The notes: generated by a model from the sequence alone, not told the origin. A DNA stretch of 28,452 nucleotides from QFNR01 sp043842855 (GCA_043842855.1 JBBPJF010000005.1:1-28452); one strand, 5' to 3'. Positions 1-9,184 are shown, counted from the first letter of the stretch. Numbers and translations are program-made.

Positions 1-269
1 ACTCTCCGCTTAATTATGCATACCTATAACTACAAATATGCTCATCAAGCCTTCTGTTGTGTCTTTGATTTCGGCTTCTCGTTTGTTAAAGATCAACTCG
101 CTTAATCACAACCTCAGCGAGAAAGACGGTCATTATAGTGGAAAGTTTACCCATAATACAATAGGCGACAAAAAATATTTTTGGGCTTAAACACAAACAC
201 TAAACTTTTACTATGGCCCACTCTATAACGCAGTCCGTTTAAAACTCACTTCCTGTAATTTGCATTCAA
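1..269. other. Gene-free stretch downstream of lanC
   Basis: No open frame or RNA gene is recognisable here. The lanBC operon reads leftward into this stretch, so a lanT or protease gene of the same operon could only lie beyond the window edge. The first 269 bases show no such gene and no clear hairpin plus T-run terminator. Confidence 0.4.
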
Positions 270-1613
270 CTAGTTGAGGAGAAAAGCTTTGCACCATTGT
301 AACTCTGGTACTTTTCCCTGCAATACTTGTAAGGTATTGATCAGTACACAGAGTATTCCTGACGTACCCGTCAATAGCCCGGGGTCATCTAGAATATAGG
401 TTCCCTCCTGATGATGCTCTATATCTTTAAACCCAAAAATATGTTCTGAACTATATAGAGCAACTATTTCCATCGCCAGCTCTTTAATTTTATCCAGCAA
501 CTCTTCAGCTAAATCGGGCTTTTCCTTCTTCACAAGGGAAAATAAAGTAATCAATATCTGTAGGTACCCAGCTAAACCGTGGCAAATCGAGGGTGTATCC
601 AATAAGTGTGGATGTCGCAAAGAACCCCTCACTAATTGAATTGCAAGCTTTTTAAACTCACTTTCTTCCAAGCTACTACCTATCTTCCAAAGTATCAAGC
701 TACATGAAGCATTTCCATAACACCAGCCATCTCGACCATTCCAACAAATCTTTGGGCTTTCTGCTTTCTCTCCCCTGAATCCAGCCCTACACCTTGGTGG
801 CCAATAGGGCTCTCCTTCACTATCTAACAGAATAAATTCACGTAGATAATTGCCCATACTCAGTAGAGTTTCCCTATGTCTATCAACAGTAATCGAATCC
901 CTAAGGCATGTATCAAATAGACTAAACGGTCCTAAAACTCCGTGGGCTAATCCTAGGTTATAATTGCCAAAGGGATAATGAGTCTTCTCTATCTCTAAAA
1001 ACTGACTCTCCATCGGGATTCGCCAACTGTATTTACCCTGCTTAGTATCCTGTATCTCTTGTATTTTTTTCAAAATCTTTATTAAATGCGGGCGCAGGCT
1101 GTCATTCCCACCCTCTTCCACCCTCAGTAATAAATACCGACCTATTCCACTTATTCCAGAAACAACATCAAAAAAACTAGCATGGAGCTTCTCTAAATTT
1201 CCTCCCAGCAAAAAAGCATCTAGCTGTCCTGTAAGGGCTTTATCCAACTTGACCAAAATTGGTTCATATTTCTTTCTACGTGACGCCACAGCGATAGCGA
1301 ACGCTATACCAGTGAGTCCTGCAAATAGAGAAAGATTGGCCACACCTGCGCTTACATGGTGATAAATTCTTCGGATTAATTGCTCTAGTAGCTTTTCTTG
1401 CTCCTCTTCTGAGAACCATTCTCCAGCATTCGCAAATAATACTAATACCCCTGGAAGTCCCTGCGCCAAGGTGCTTGCACTCCAAGCCAAAAAGTTGGGC
1501 AAGTCCTCATTGCTTTTGTAATCTTCTAAAAAATCTAAATTGGTCAGTTTCGATAAGCCACCTTGAATAACCCTGCCTAAATCCTTTATTAATGCTTCTT
1601 GTAAATGATTCAT
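270..1613 (-). CDS. lanC: Lanthipeptide synthetase cyclase LanC
   Basis: A 447-residue LanC-family zinc protein. This family catalyses addition of Cys thiols to dehydroalanine/dehydrobutyrine to form (methyl)lanthionine rings in a precursor peptide. The zinc-site and acid-base residues of the family are all visible: GLAHG (His224), WCYG (Cys298) and ICHG (Cys344-His345), plus the late PGLLTGTSGI motif near residue 411. Length is usual for the family. Its ATG overlaps the TGA of the dehydratase gene (ATGA, 4 bp), so the two are translationally coupled and form one operon. With every ligand present the enzyme is probably active. Its substrates are very likely the ten plus-strand precursor genes between 6.3 and 11.9 kb. 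Confidence 0.95.
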   Translation of the reverse strand: MNHLQEALIKDLGRVIQGGLSKLTNLDFLEDYKSNEDLPNFLAWSASTLAQGLPGVLVLFANAGEWFSEEEQEKLLEQLIRRIYHHVSAGVANLSLFAGLTGIAFAIAVASRRKKYEPILVKLDKALTGQLDAFLLGGNLEKLHASFFDVVSGISGIGRYLLLRVEEGGNDSLRPHLIKILKKIQEIQDTKQGKYSWRIPMESQFLEIEKTHYPFGNYNLGLAHGVLGPFSLFDTCLRDSITVDRHRETLLSMGNYLREFILLDSEGEPYWPPRCRAGFRGEKAESPKICWNGRDGWCYGNASCSLILWKIGSSLEESEFKKLAIQLVRGSLRHPHLLDTPSICHGLAGYLQILITLFSLVKKEKPDLAEELLDKIKELAMEIVALYSSEHIFGFKDIEHHQEGTYILDDPGLLTGTSGILCVLINTLQVLQGKVPELQWCKAFLLN

Positions 1614-4600
1614 AGATGCTTCCTTAATTCCTCTACCTCACTTAGTAAGCTCAACATTAGTAATTCTCTATCTCTGTCTGGACCAAAAAGTCGGTTGCAC
1701 TGCATATGGATGAGACTTGCTATTATTTCTCCCTTTGAATTTGTCAATTGTTCTTTACTTTCCTCCAACTTAATTTCAAGTTTTTTTGCGCTTTCTAAAT
1801 GCTTATGAAATAACTCATCAATTAGCATGCTATCAATCCCCGTAGCAGCCATACCCCCTTTCAAAAAACCAGTCAGCTGCCTTCTATGTTTATGTATCTT
1901 TTTTCTTACCTCGACACTTGGTCTAACAGCAAAAAAGCTACCTTTTGAATTCACGCTAAAAGTACTGAAAACCTGATATAAGAAATATGAAAGTACTACA
2001 GTTTGCTCTAACTCTTCTTCGTACTCTTTCGTTGTGGCAGACAATAAAGCGATTGAAAGTTCACTTTCTGAGTGAAAAAAACTCTCTATCTCTTTAATCA
2101 CTGCTTCACCCCCATACCTAGCTTTCTCCCTCTCGTAGGGTAGAATTTTGTAGCCTGTGGTTTTCCCTAATAAAAAGGCTGACTGGTACCAGTTAAGGTA
2201 CTGTTCGTAGATCTGATGTAAGGCTTTTTGAGAGGCATTGAACCTTATCCGAATAACGGCCGCCCCATTGGTGACATAGCGGATGAAAAACCACTTAACC
2301 CAGTGAGGCTGGGTTTGCTCTATTAACGTTTTAAGTTCAGCCAATAGAAAAGAGGACTGTTTTTTCGTAGGCACTTCTATTTCGAGGTATAGCCACTCTT
2401 TTAAGGTTTCTAGATGCTCTTCCCAATTCCACACATGTTTAGGAACGAAGATCTGCTTGTTTTTCTCCAGGTTAAGCTCTCTCTTTTTTACTGGAACTAC
2501 AATCTCCGAAAAATAGAACCCAGCGTCCCCTTCCACAAAAGTACCTGCGTGTTTTACTCCATCGAATTCTCCATAGACATTCTCAGTTAGAATTAATACC
2601 TCCCTTTTTATCCACTCCTTGTATAGGATACTAAGTTGGAGCTCATTCTTACTTGGTGCAAGTAATAGTCTGTTATCCCCCACGACTAGGAAGACCTCTG
2701 TAGGTATGTTAAGTTCCTCTGCTGCTTTAAAGAAGAGTTGTCTAAATTTATCTACACTTCCTTTAACCTCAGCTAGGCTAGCGAACCTTTTGTCGAGTAC
2801 CCAAGTGGCTGGACGCAGTATGACACGTTTGTAGACTACTCGTGGCCAAAAAGCCGCCCTATCCAAATCAAATAGGCTAAAGGGCCTGGGTAATTTCTTG
2901 CCTTCTAATGACACTTCTAGGAGAAACCTATACAGAGGGGATAGATAACGAGGATTGGCCACATTACTAGCACGAAATAGCAGCCTTTTTCCCCATTTTT
3001 TAGAAAAGAAATAAAGTTGGTCACTAGTTGTCCCAAGGTAAATATCCTCCACTTCTACGTTTCCACCAATCCCCAGTGCGAGCCAATAATCTGACATTGC
3101 TCGTGTGGTCATTACATTGGCTATACCTGATTTTTTGGGACATTCAGACAATTCTATAAACATTACTCCTTCTTGGTTAGAAGAAGCTTCAAGCAGATCC
3201 TTTTGAGTCTTGGCCACAAATTCTGAACCTAATAATTGTAAAAATCTACCGCTAGCCTGCCCTATGGAGTAAGTGCTATTCATATAATTCAAATGCAACT
3301 GAAAGTCGTTTTCATCTAACGCCTTTTTGCTTGCTGCAATCACTTCAGCATAAATTTCCATGGAATCAGGCAAACGTTCTATTTCTAGAGCGCTATTTAA
3401 TCCTATTAAATCTTGGTCCTCGAGTTTAACCGCCCCACCATGCTTAACCGCTTGCATGTACTTAACCTGTACCGAATAAGGGGCATGCATATCTTTCTCG
3501 ACCGTTTTGTCACTAGTCTCCTGAGCTAAGTAAGTTTCTGGGTAGCCAATACCTATTGTTTCATTTAATACATCCTGAAGTCTAACTAATTGATTTACAC
3601 CATATTTTTCTAGAAATTTTCTACGAAATGAATCCAATACATTAACATGTGCATCATTGAAACTTGCTAATTTACCTAGTACTTCCGCTGCTTCTTCTAC
3701 GGCGCCCGCGACGTGCTTAGAAAGTGTAAGCTCTCTTTCTGAGCACAATTTCATATCAATTTTGAGTGCCTGCTCTTTAGTCTTAAAGAGGCTATCTACT
3801 AATCTGCAAATCTCTAAATATTCCTCTACCCCTTGACCTAATGCTCTGCCCTGGTAAATTTCCAGTTTTGCTTTTACTTCCAACAAAAGTTTTAATTTCT
3901 CTGGATCAAAAGCCATGTGTTTGAGCTTATTGATTAGTATAGATAACTGTTCTGTGTGCTCTAAGGGCGCAAAACGAAGTGTCGAGATAAGAAAATCCTT
4001 ATCCAATAACTCTTGCAAATAAGTAGTTACTCGTTTCGTATCCTCTAATTCAAACTCTTTTTTGATCTGCTGACTAAGCTCCTCCACACTGATAGGCCTC
4101 TGTGCGACACGTAATACAAAATTCAACAATGGAGATATAGCAACTGAAACAGATCCTTCTCCCATCTCTTGAGGTGCAAGATAAGCTCGCTGCGCAATGA
4201 AATGAAGCCTATTATTTACATACACACTAGCTTTGGGGTATTGACTACATAGATTACTCTCGATCTCTTTGACAAAAGAAAGTAACCAATGCGGGCTTAG
4301 CGAAATATACTTCTCAAAATGTTCAGGTGCTGCTAACTTCATGTCAGTGTTGTCTTTAAATAGACACTCTTTGACGCCTGAAAAAATACCGAAAGGAGTC
4401 GGTCTGCATGTACTTCGATTGTAGTACTTCTCCAGTGCTAATCTACGCTTTTCTACCTTGGCTTCATCTCTTGTTTCCTTCCGCAGATCATGAAAAAAAT
4501 CTCGGCTAGCAATTAAAATACCTTCCTCAAGAAGTCTTTTTTCCCTCTCGCCAAGCGAATGTACTTCAGCGCTTCCCGTTGTATAGTTCTTAGGAAGTAC

Positions 4601-4657
4601 AGGTACTCTTAACATACAATATGAAGAACTGCGATAAATCACTAAAGTTATCCTCAA
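1610..4657 (-). CDS. lanB: Class I lanthipeptide dehydratase LanB
   Basis: A full-length (about 1,010-1,015 residues) LanB. The family uses glutamyl-tRNA to glutamylate Ser/Thr of the precursor and then eliminates glutamate. The N-terminal glutamylation domain begins with the typical MLRVPVLP segment and has RSTCRPTPFGIFSG (residues 81-94). The C-terminal elimination domain (from about residue 752) has WFFIRY (789-794), IRIRF with two Arg (803, 805) and PYEREKARYGG (840-850), which match the region of the NisB elimination residues. The longest frame starts at TTG 4657. A GTG at 4642 is more likely because GAGG lies 9 nt before it, giving 1,010 residues. The gene is first in an operon with lanC. 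No frameshift is seen. Fused LanB domains and a dedicated LanC mark this as a class I system. Confidence 0.95.
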   Translation of the reverse strand: MRITLVIYRSSSYCMLRVPVLPKNYTTGSAEVHSLGEREKRLLEEGILIASRDFFHDLRKETRDEAKVEKRRLALEKYYNRSTCRPTPFGIFSGVKECLFKDNTDMKLAAPEHFEKYISLSPHWLLSFVKEIESNLCSQYPKASVYVNNRLHFIAQRAYLAPQEMGEGSVSVAISPLLNFVLRVAQRPISVEELSQQIKKEFELEDTKRVTTYLQELLDKDFLISTLRFAPLEHTEQLSILINKLKHMAFDPEKLKLLLEVKAKLEIYQGRALGQGVEEYLEICRLVDSLFKTKEQALKIDMKLCSERELTLSKHVAGAVEEAAEVLGKLASFNDAHVNVLDSFRRKFLEKYGVNQLVRLQDVLNETIGIGYPETYLAQETSDKTVEKDMHAPYSVQVKYMQAVKHGGAVKLEDQDLIGLNSALEIERLPDSMEIYAEVIAASKKALDENDFQLHLNYMNSTYSIGQASGRFLQLLGSEFVAKTQKDLLEASSNQEGVMFIELSECPKKSGIANVMTTRAMSDYWLALGIGGNVEVEDIYLGTTSDQLYFFSKKWGKRLLFRASNVANPRYLSPLYRFLLEVSLEGKKLPRPFSLFDLDRAAFWPRVVYKRVILRPATWVLDKRFASLAEVKGSVDKFRQLFFKAAEELNIPTEVFLVVGDNRLLLAPSKNELQLSILYKEWIKREVLILTENVYGEFDGVKHAGTFVEGDAGFYFSEIVVPVKKRELNLEKNKQIFVPKHVWNWEEHLETLKEWLYLEIEVPTKKQSSFLLAELKTLIEQTQPHWVKWFFIRYVTNGAAVIRIRFNASQKALHQIYEQYLNWYQSAFLLGKTTGYKILPYEREKARYGGEAVIKEIESFFHSESELSIALLSATTKEYEEELEQTVVLSYFLYQVFSTFSVNSKGSFFAVRPSVEVRKKIHKHRRQLTGFLKGGMAATGIDSMLIDELFHKHLESAKKLEIKLEESKEQLTNSKGEIIASLIHMQCNRLFGPDRDRELLMLSLLSEVEELRKHL

Positions 4658-5100
4658 TTTTAAGTTTACTACCCCTAATACCCTGAGTGAGTAGTCATTT
4701 TTACTAAAAATATATCCCTAATGGGCCCTATAGACTAGGGAACAACTTTACCACAAGGCTCAAAGGAGTAGAAATGGGTTTTGATGAACGTTCTAGCTAA
4801 CAGCCTCAAACGAGTTTTTTTATGACGTGATACAGTGTCCTGACAAACATTTTATCCAGCTTCTGCATTCTAAGAGGAGCGTGCCGTCAAGCAACCTGGG
4901 TTTGGCACTTTCACTCCGCCTCTTGCTAAAGCGAGGAGACCCCTTCTATGCTTGCATATTTTGCTAACGCACCGGAGTTTCGCTGCTCATGATATCTAAC
5001 TGCAAGCTTCACTGACAAGTCATGCTCTCACCAATCCACGTTATCAAGAGAAGCGTACTTAACAATCAATGGCTGGCTTCAGCCTGATTTGACTCGAATA
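4643..5100. other. Intergenic stretch upstream of lanB
   Basis: About 440 bases with no convincing gene on either strand. The lanBC promoter must lie here. On the minus strand, TTGTTC with TAGGGA/TATATT elements occurs between about 4,750 and 4,700, but the spacing is poor and it is not a confident call. Confidence 0.4.
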
Positions 5101-5104
5101 AAAA

Positions 5105-5860
5105 TCATTTCAAATTCCAACCATACTGGCACAAGGCATATTCTACACAATCAGCTGTAAGTGAATTAATTGTTGACCCATTTTCCTTTTTGTTTACCGC
5201 TCCCATGTCTTCTTTGAGTTCATGGATTGTTTCTTTTCTACATTTGGCTTTAATATCTCGATACTTTGTAGCAAGTATCTTTTCTGATTTATTAATTTTT
5301 CTTGATGTTTTCTTTAATTGTATTGATCCCCTGATCATAACAATAGGTGAGTTGCTCAAAATTTCCTAGGCTTATCTCCTACATTTTTTTCTGTTTCATT
5401 ACTGTCCTATTCTTAGAGGCGAAAAAAGCTTTGGCAATCTTTTTGCTTACCTTTCGAGTTGCCTTAACACATACTTGTTCTATGGGCTTCAAAAGGATTC
5501 AAATTAATTTTTCCGCTAGCTTCTTCCTTAGTGTAAACAAAATCATTGCACTTATTACTATTAGGATTGCTTTCATTTTCTAGTCTTCTCAAGGGTTCTT
5601 TTGTTAGAACGAACCTATAAATCGTGTATATTTTATTCTTCTGTGACGTAATAATTTGACCATTACTCAACTTTGATACTTTTTTGCCTCTTGAAGTGCC
5701 TGTAACCGCGCTTACGGCAAAGTGCTCCAGCCTATTCCTTTACCGCGACCCCCGCCAATAGAAAGCCTTATACTATTCTTTTCAATTTACTCATTTAGTG
5801 CTGAGACGACGCCTTTACTTATTTAAGGTAATCAATACCTAGCTAGAGAAAGCTAAACTT
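5105..5860 (-). pseudogene. Decayed gene of unknown family (several frameshifts)
   Basis: Minus-strand protein-like segments succeed one another in different frames. From the 5' side: SIGGGRGKGIGWSTLP near 5,770-5,710 ending in a stop; then VTGTSRGKKVSKLSNG to about 5,464; then CVKATRKVSKKIAKAFFASK around 5,465-5,405 ended by TAG; then EQLTYCYDQGINTIKENI around 5,355-5,300; then SEKILATKYRDIKAKC through TADCVEYALCQYGWNLK to the stop at 5,105. Each piece is Lys-rich and hydrophilic and resumes roughly where the last one breaks off. I read this as one gene broken by at least three frameshifts and a stop. I do not recognise the family. The 84-residue last segment could alternatively be a small intact gene. 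Confidence 0.4.
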
Positions 5861-6250
5861 TTCCTCCGCCTCCTAATGTGTTGAGATAACCAGTTACCAT
5901 ACCCCCTCCCGCGGAATTGTTTACAAGTAATCTTCTAGAAGTTGGCACGCTGGCTTGGTTTTGGCGATAATAAAAAGGTATAGCAACCTTTTTACCAGTT
6001 TAAATAGTAGTTTATGTCGCCATCCTCTAACTACTGTTAGTGTTGATTAAATTGCTACTTGGCATTCCTACCTGGCCTCCTTGAAAAATTCTGTGCAATA
6101 CTTGTTACTCAGTCTTCGCCTATTGCTGCTATCGATATGAGTTACTTTGGTTGCGGATAGGTTCCTACTTGCTCTCCAACTGGACAGTCCATCATTCAAA
6201 AAGCGTGCTCCAAACTCAAGACGTATGCTACTGAACTTCAGTTTAGTTAA
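5861..6250. other. Intergenic stretch before the precursor array
   Basis: About 390 bases with no open frame of note and no leader-like (FELNW) remnant seen. It separates the decayed minus-strand gene from the first precursor promoter. Confidence 0.4.
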
Positions 6251-6279
6251 TTGTTTTTTCAGAATTATTCCCGTAGGAT
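6251..6279 (+). promoter_or_regulatory. Promoter of precursor 1
   Basis: TTGTTT (6251-6256), 17-nt spacer, TAGGAT (6274-6279). The -10 to start-codon distance is 66 nt, about 20 nt shorter than in the sister cassettes. Confidence 0.65.
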
Positions 6280-6344
6280 ACCCGGGTGGTCCTTGCGTTT
6301 AGCAATATTTCTTTCATTTTTATTAATGTAATGGAGGGCGGGCT

Positions 6345-6446
6345 ATGTCACAGTTATCTGGCAAAAATATTTTTGAATTGAATTGGGAAATTGAAATTTC
6401 TAGGTCAGCCTATTTAAAGGTTCCGAATGAATTCCGAATGAAGTAG
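6345..6446 (+). pseudogene. Lanthipeptide precursor 1, frameshifted core
   Basis: A 33-residue frame with the shared leader (MSQLSGKNIFELNWEIEIS) but a core without Cys. An 11-bp unit, TTCCGAATGAA, occurs twice in tandem at 6421-6442. Removing one copy restores a longer frame in which the leader continues into VPNEVAEACSESFHF and RRLNL, stopping at TAA after 6490, a 45-residue peptide with one Cys and two Ser. The duplication therefore probably killed the core. It has a good promoter and an ATGGAGG ribosome-binding region, so it may still be expressed as a leader-only peptide that binds LanB. Confidence 0.75.
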
Positions 6447-6564
6447 CAGAAGCATGTAGTGAAAGCTTCCATTTCCGGCGTTTGAACTTATAAGAACTAC
6501 ACCTGCATGCATACTCTCTGAAGTACAATTGATCTAATCTCCTAGTGTCCTCTAGAATTGACAA

Positions 6565-6597
6565 GCCCCAGCCTGAGGGGAGTGAGTGCCTGGGGGC
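6565..6597 (+). terminator. Hairpin downstream of precursor 1
   Basis: GCCCCAG (6565-6571) pairs with CTGGGGGC (6590-6597). It has no strong T-run and lies in the place where sister cassettes have their own hairpin. Confidence 0.4.
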
Positions 6598-6820
6598 GTT
6601 GTCTCATTCAACTGCCGTGTGCTTAACTCGCTTTGCCTTAGCTTGTTCCCTGCAAATTGGCTCTGTTTGGTTCCATACTTGGCAACTACTGTGGCAGGGC
6701 ATTCGGAATGCTCCTTCTATCTCCTAAAATTTTCCTCTAGCCACAAGCAAAGCTCTCGGCCGTGCTGAACCGTTGCCTTCCACTATAAGTGGACTGATTA
6801 TTTTCTATTCCATTCAACAA

Positions 6821-6849
6821 TTGCTTTCCCAGACGAGGTCCTGTAGGAT
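6821..6849 (+). promoter_or_regulatory. Promoter of precursor 2
   Basis: TTGCTT (6821-6826), 17-nt spacer, TAGGAT (6844-6849). The start codon lies 87 nt after the -10. Confidence 0.75.
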
Positions 6850-6935
6850 AAATACATAGACCCTGTTTGAAGTATTGCTGAGGCCTATGTGTCATTATTT
6901 ATTTCTATTCACTTACTAACACAATGGAGGTGGTT

Positions 6936-7091
6936 ATGTCACAATTATCTGGCGCCAATATTTTTGAACTAAATTGGGAGGTTGAAGTTTCTAGTTGCTT
7001 CGATAAGTCAGCCGTAGGAAGATTCGATACTCAGGCGATGGCCTGTATAAGTACAAATGGGCATTGCGTAAACCTCTTCCTGCCGCAATAA
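6936..7091 (+). CDS. Lanthipeptide precursor 2
   Basis: A 51-residue precursor. Residues 1-19 are the shared leader MSQLSGANIFELNWEVEVS. FELN is the position equivalent to the F(N/D)LD box by which class I LanB enzymes bind leaders. The C-terminal part has Cys21, Cys37 and Cys44 and several Ser/Thr (for example ACISTNGHC), so one or more (methyl)lanthionine rings are possible. It ends VNLFLPQ. The start is fixed by GGAGG about 8 nt upstream and by alignment with the other copies. It is too short for usual gene callers but is conserved in leader, promoter and flanks. The leader cleavage site is unknown. Confidence 0.85.
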   Translation: MSQLSGANIFELNWEVEVSSCFDKSAVGRFDTQAMACISTNGHCVNLFLPQ

Positions 7092-7126
7092 GATGGAAGT
7101 TTATTTTTTCTACTTTATTGAAGAGT

Positions 7127-7163
7127 AAGTGTCAGCCATAGGCGGGAGTTCTGGCTGACACTT
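7127..7163 (+). terminator. Hairpin downstream of precursor 2
   Basis: A perfect 11-bp stem: AAGTGTCAGCC (7127-7137) and GGCTGACACTT (7153-7163). Related hairpins follow precursors 3 and 5-8. The T-run after it is weak, so it could act as a terminator or as a 3'-end stabiliser. Confidence 0.6.
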
Positions 7164-7454
7164 GTCTATCCGGGATGTGCCTTTAGGTGAAAGTCATTCC
7201 CTAGTCTGCTTTTGCTCGCTAGATGATGACTAAGTACCAGGAGCTGTAAGTCAGAATTTAATCGCTTCCTCTCTCGAATAAACTCCGCGTGGAGTACAGG
7301 AATTTTCTCCCACCTTCCAGTCTTTTCCTCTCAACTCCAATAATTTTCTTGACTGCCCGACTTTAAAACTCGTGCCAGTCAGCATACAGCAACGGTGAGG
7401 ACTTAAGTAACTTTCTAAATCGGCTTACTGTACTATCAGCTTTGCGGCGCGTTA

Positions 7455-7483
7455 ATTTTTTGCTAGATAAGTGCTTGTAAGGT
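7455..7483 (+). promoter_or_regulatory. Promoter of precursor 3 (weak -35)
   Basis: TAAGGT (7478-7483) lies 85 nt before the ATG, the same distance as in sister cassettes. The -35 position reads ATTTTT instead of TTGCTT. Confidence 0.5.
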
Positions 7484-7567
7484 GAATGCGCGGGCTACTT
7501 GCATAGCAGTACAAAGGCCTATAGGTGTCAATTCTACCCACCTTTAACGATAGATGGAGGCTTAAAG

Positions 7568-7741
7568 ATGTCACAATTGTCCAATGCGAATACTTTCGAA
7601 TTAAATTGGGAAGTCGAAGTATCTAAGCGCTTTGAGCAGGCAACTCTCCAAACGCATAGTAGTACTCCTAATTGCATTAGTAGCCCTTGTATCAGTGAAA
7701 ATCAAAATTGTACGAACCTCTTCTTGGCCAGACGGCTATAG
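7568..7741 (+). CDS. Lanthipeptide precursor 3
   Basis: A 57-residue precursor. The open frame extends upstream, but the start is set at 7568 by the leader alignment (MSQLSNANTFELNWEVEVS) and the ATGGAGG element. The core has Cys36, Cys41 and Cys48, the last two spaced CX6C, and many Ser/Thr (HSSTPNCISSPCISE). It ends in TNLFLARRL, a longer basic tail than its sisters. This is the most Ser/Thr-rich core of the set and the best candidate for multiple rings. Confidence 0.85.
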   Translation: MSQLSNANTFELNWEVEVSKRFEQATLQTHSSTPNCISSPCISENQNCTNLFLARRL

Positions 7742-7773
7742 AAATCCATTTATTCTACTTATTACTTTGAAGA

Positions 7774-7812
7774 GAGAGTGTCAGCCATAGGTTAAAACTT
7801 TAGCTGACTCTT
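7774..7812 (+). terminator. Hairpin downstream of precursor 3
   Basis: AGAGTGTCAGC pairs with GCTGACTCT with a 2-nt bulge. It is a diverged form of the hairpin after precursor 2. Confidence 0.5.
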
Positions 7813-7842
7813 GCCTGCAGCAGGATATTATTTTGTATGCTA

Positions 7843-7871
7843 TTGCTTTGCCAAGGGATCCACTGTAGAAT
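7843..7871 (+). promoter_or_regulatory. Promoter of precursor 4
   Basis: TTGCTT (7843-7848), 17-nt spacer, TAGAAT (7866-7871). The ATG is 85 nt downstream of the -10. Confidence 0.75.
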
Positions 7872-7955
7872 GGCCACATAGACCTCTTGCGGAACATCAT
7901 CGAGGCTTACACGGCGATATTTTTATTCATTTGTTTCAATACAATGGAGGTAGCC

Positions 7956-8102
7956 ATGTCACAGTTGTGCAACGCTAATGTCTTCGAACTAAATTGGGAG
8001 ATCGAAGTCTCCACGGGTTTGAAACGAACTACTCTGCAAGAATCCTGGAGCACTAACGATAATTGTCATAGCGTTAATAATTGGTGTGCAGGTTTGTTTT
8101 AA
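7956..8102 (+). CDS. Lanthipeptide precursor 4
   Basis: A 48-residue precursor, close sister of precursor 5 (same length, same Cys37/Cys44 positions, both ending Leu-Phe). The leader is MSQLCNANVFELNWEIEVS and has an unusual extra Cys5. The core has Ser/Thr before the first Cys (ESWSTNDNC) and the CX6C pair. The frame is open upstream, but the ATGGAGG element 12 nt before 7956 and the leader alignment decide the start. Confidence 0.85.
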   Translation: MSQLCNANVFELNWEIEVSTGLKRTTLQESWSTNDNCHSVNNWCAGLF

Positions 8103-8342
8103 ACGTACGCATGCGAACCCAGCCGTAGCAGGAGCTCGGGTGGGCCCGTGTTTATCTTTTCGGGATCTGATTTTATTTGATTTAAAGTTGATCCTCTGGA
8201 ATACGTCCAATTATAGGATCTGCCTGAAGCCTAGGAAGTTTTCGGGCGGCGTGTATTTATCTCCTGCTAGCCGGTGCTACTTTTGTTTCAGCGTAAGGGA
8301 TGCTAGTTTCTGAGCTAGCTCAACTAATTTTTTTGCGTGCTA

Positions 8343-8371
8343 TTGCTTTGCTAGGGGAGCTAATATAAGAT
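8343..8371 (+). promoter_or_regulatory. Promoter of precursor 5
   Basis: TTGCTT (8343-8348), 17-nt spacer, TAAGAT (8366-8371). The ATG is 88 nt downstream of the -10. The bases just upstream (TTTCTGAGCTAG) recur upstream of the precursor 7 promoter. Confidence 0.75.
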
Positions 8372-8458
8372 GAGGCCCAGGCCTTTTGCTTGGAGTGTTA
8401 CCGAGGCCTGCACGTCGCTATCTTTTATTCATTTGTCTCAGTATGATGAAGGGGGGTT

Positions 8459-8605
8459 ATGTCACAGTTATCCAGCACTAGCGTTTTCGAACTAAACTGG
8501 GAGGTTGAAATCTCCAATGGTTTGAATCAAACCACTCTACAAGAAGCCCAGAGCAGTTACATTCAGTGTTATAGCTACTTTGGTGGGTGTGCAGCTTTGT
8601 TTTAA
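8459..8605 (+). CDS. Lanthipeptide precursor 5
   Basis: A 48-residue precursor with leader MSQLSSTSVFELNWEVEIS. It aligns without gaps to precursor 4. The core is Tyr-rich (SSYIQCYSYFGGC) with Cys37 and Cys44 in CX6C spacing and ends AALF. The start follows a purine-rich GAAGGGGGG ribosome-binding stretch. The pair 4/5 is the most recent-looking duplication in the array, yet the cores differ far more than the leaders. Confidence 0.85.
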   Translation: MSQLSSTSVFELNWEVEISNGLNQTTLQEAQSSYIQCYSYFGGCAALF

Positions 8606-8616
8606 AAAACTGGGTA

Positions 8617-8643
8617 TCAGCTCTGGGTAAGAGCTCTAGCTGG
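8617..8643 (+). terminator. Hairpin downstream of precursor 5
   Basis: TCAGCT (8617-8622) pairs with AGCTGG (8638-8643). It is a shorter stem than in the other cassettes. Confidence 0.4.
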
Positions 8644-8915
8644 CGCTTATTTGTCGGTTCAGGTGCCCACTTATATTTCTACTTTAGTATTTTATTTGAT
8701 TAAATCTAACCCTCTTGGCTAATTCCGGCCAGTGGCTAGTGTTGGGTAGGTATAAGAGGAATGGGTTAAGGTCCAGATAGTAGGATCCAGCTAAAATGTG
8801 AGAGGTTTCCAATCAGGCCCAAATAATCGCTTACTGGCCTATACATTTTCTTCCTCCTTAAATGCCATAATCACTTTTTAACCTAGTTGAAGGTCAAGTT
8901 CCCTACCCTCATTAC

Positions 8916-8944
8916 TTGTTTTACTTAGTAGGCTCATGTAAGCT
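8916..8944 (+). promoter_or_regulatory. Promoter of precursor 6
   Basis: TTGTTT (8916-8921), 17-nt spacer, TAAGCT (8939-8944). The ATG is 82 nt downstream of the -10. Confidence 0.65.
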
Positions 8945-9025
8945 GATTGTATGGAGCTTTTGAGCGCCTTTTCTGAGGCCTGGGAGTTTTAATTTTGGTT
9001 CGTTTTATGATATAGGGAGGTAATG

Positions 9026-9184
9026 ATGTCACAACTACCTAGCACTAATATTTTTGAATTAAATTGGGACATTGAAATGTCCAAGTGTTTTAATCAAACT
9101 GGTCTAGAAACGGTTGCTACTAGTAGTGCTATTTTGAATTGCAGTGGGCATTGGAATTGTATGAAGGCTGTACTCTCCAAATGA
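9026..9184 (+). CDS. Lanthipeptide precursor 6
   Basis: A 52-residue precursor with leader MSQLPSTNIFELNWDIEMS. An in-frame ATG lies directly before (9023), so a 53-residue form is possible. GGGAGG precedes by 5-8 nt. The core has Cys21, Cys39 and Cys45. Here the terminal pair is CX5C instead of CX6C (LNCSGHWNC). It ends KAVLSK. Ser/Thr cluster before the first core Cys (TVATSSAILNC). Confidence 0.82.
   Translation: MSQLPSTNIFELNWDIEMSKCFNQTGLETVATSSAILNCSGHWNCMKAVLSK

Noticed and set aside
1276..1485. Small minus-strand frame inside lanC
   Set aside because: Out-of-frame shadow of a well-supported gene.
7887..8313. Longer frames that include precursors (for example 7887-8102) and overlapping 73-75 codon frames
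   Set aside because: Leader alignment and the ATGGAGG ribosome site set the start inside; the overlapping frames are shadows.
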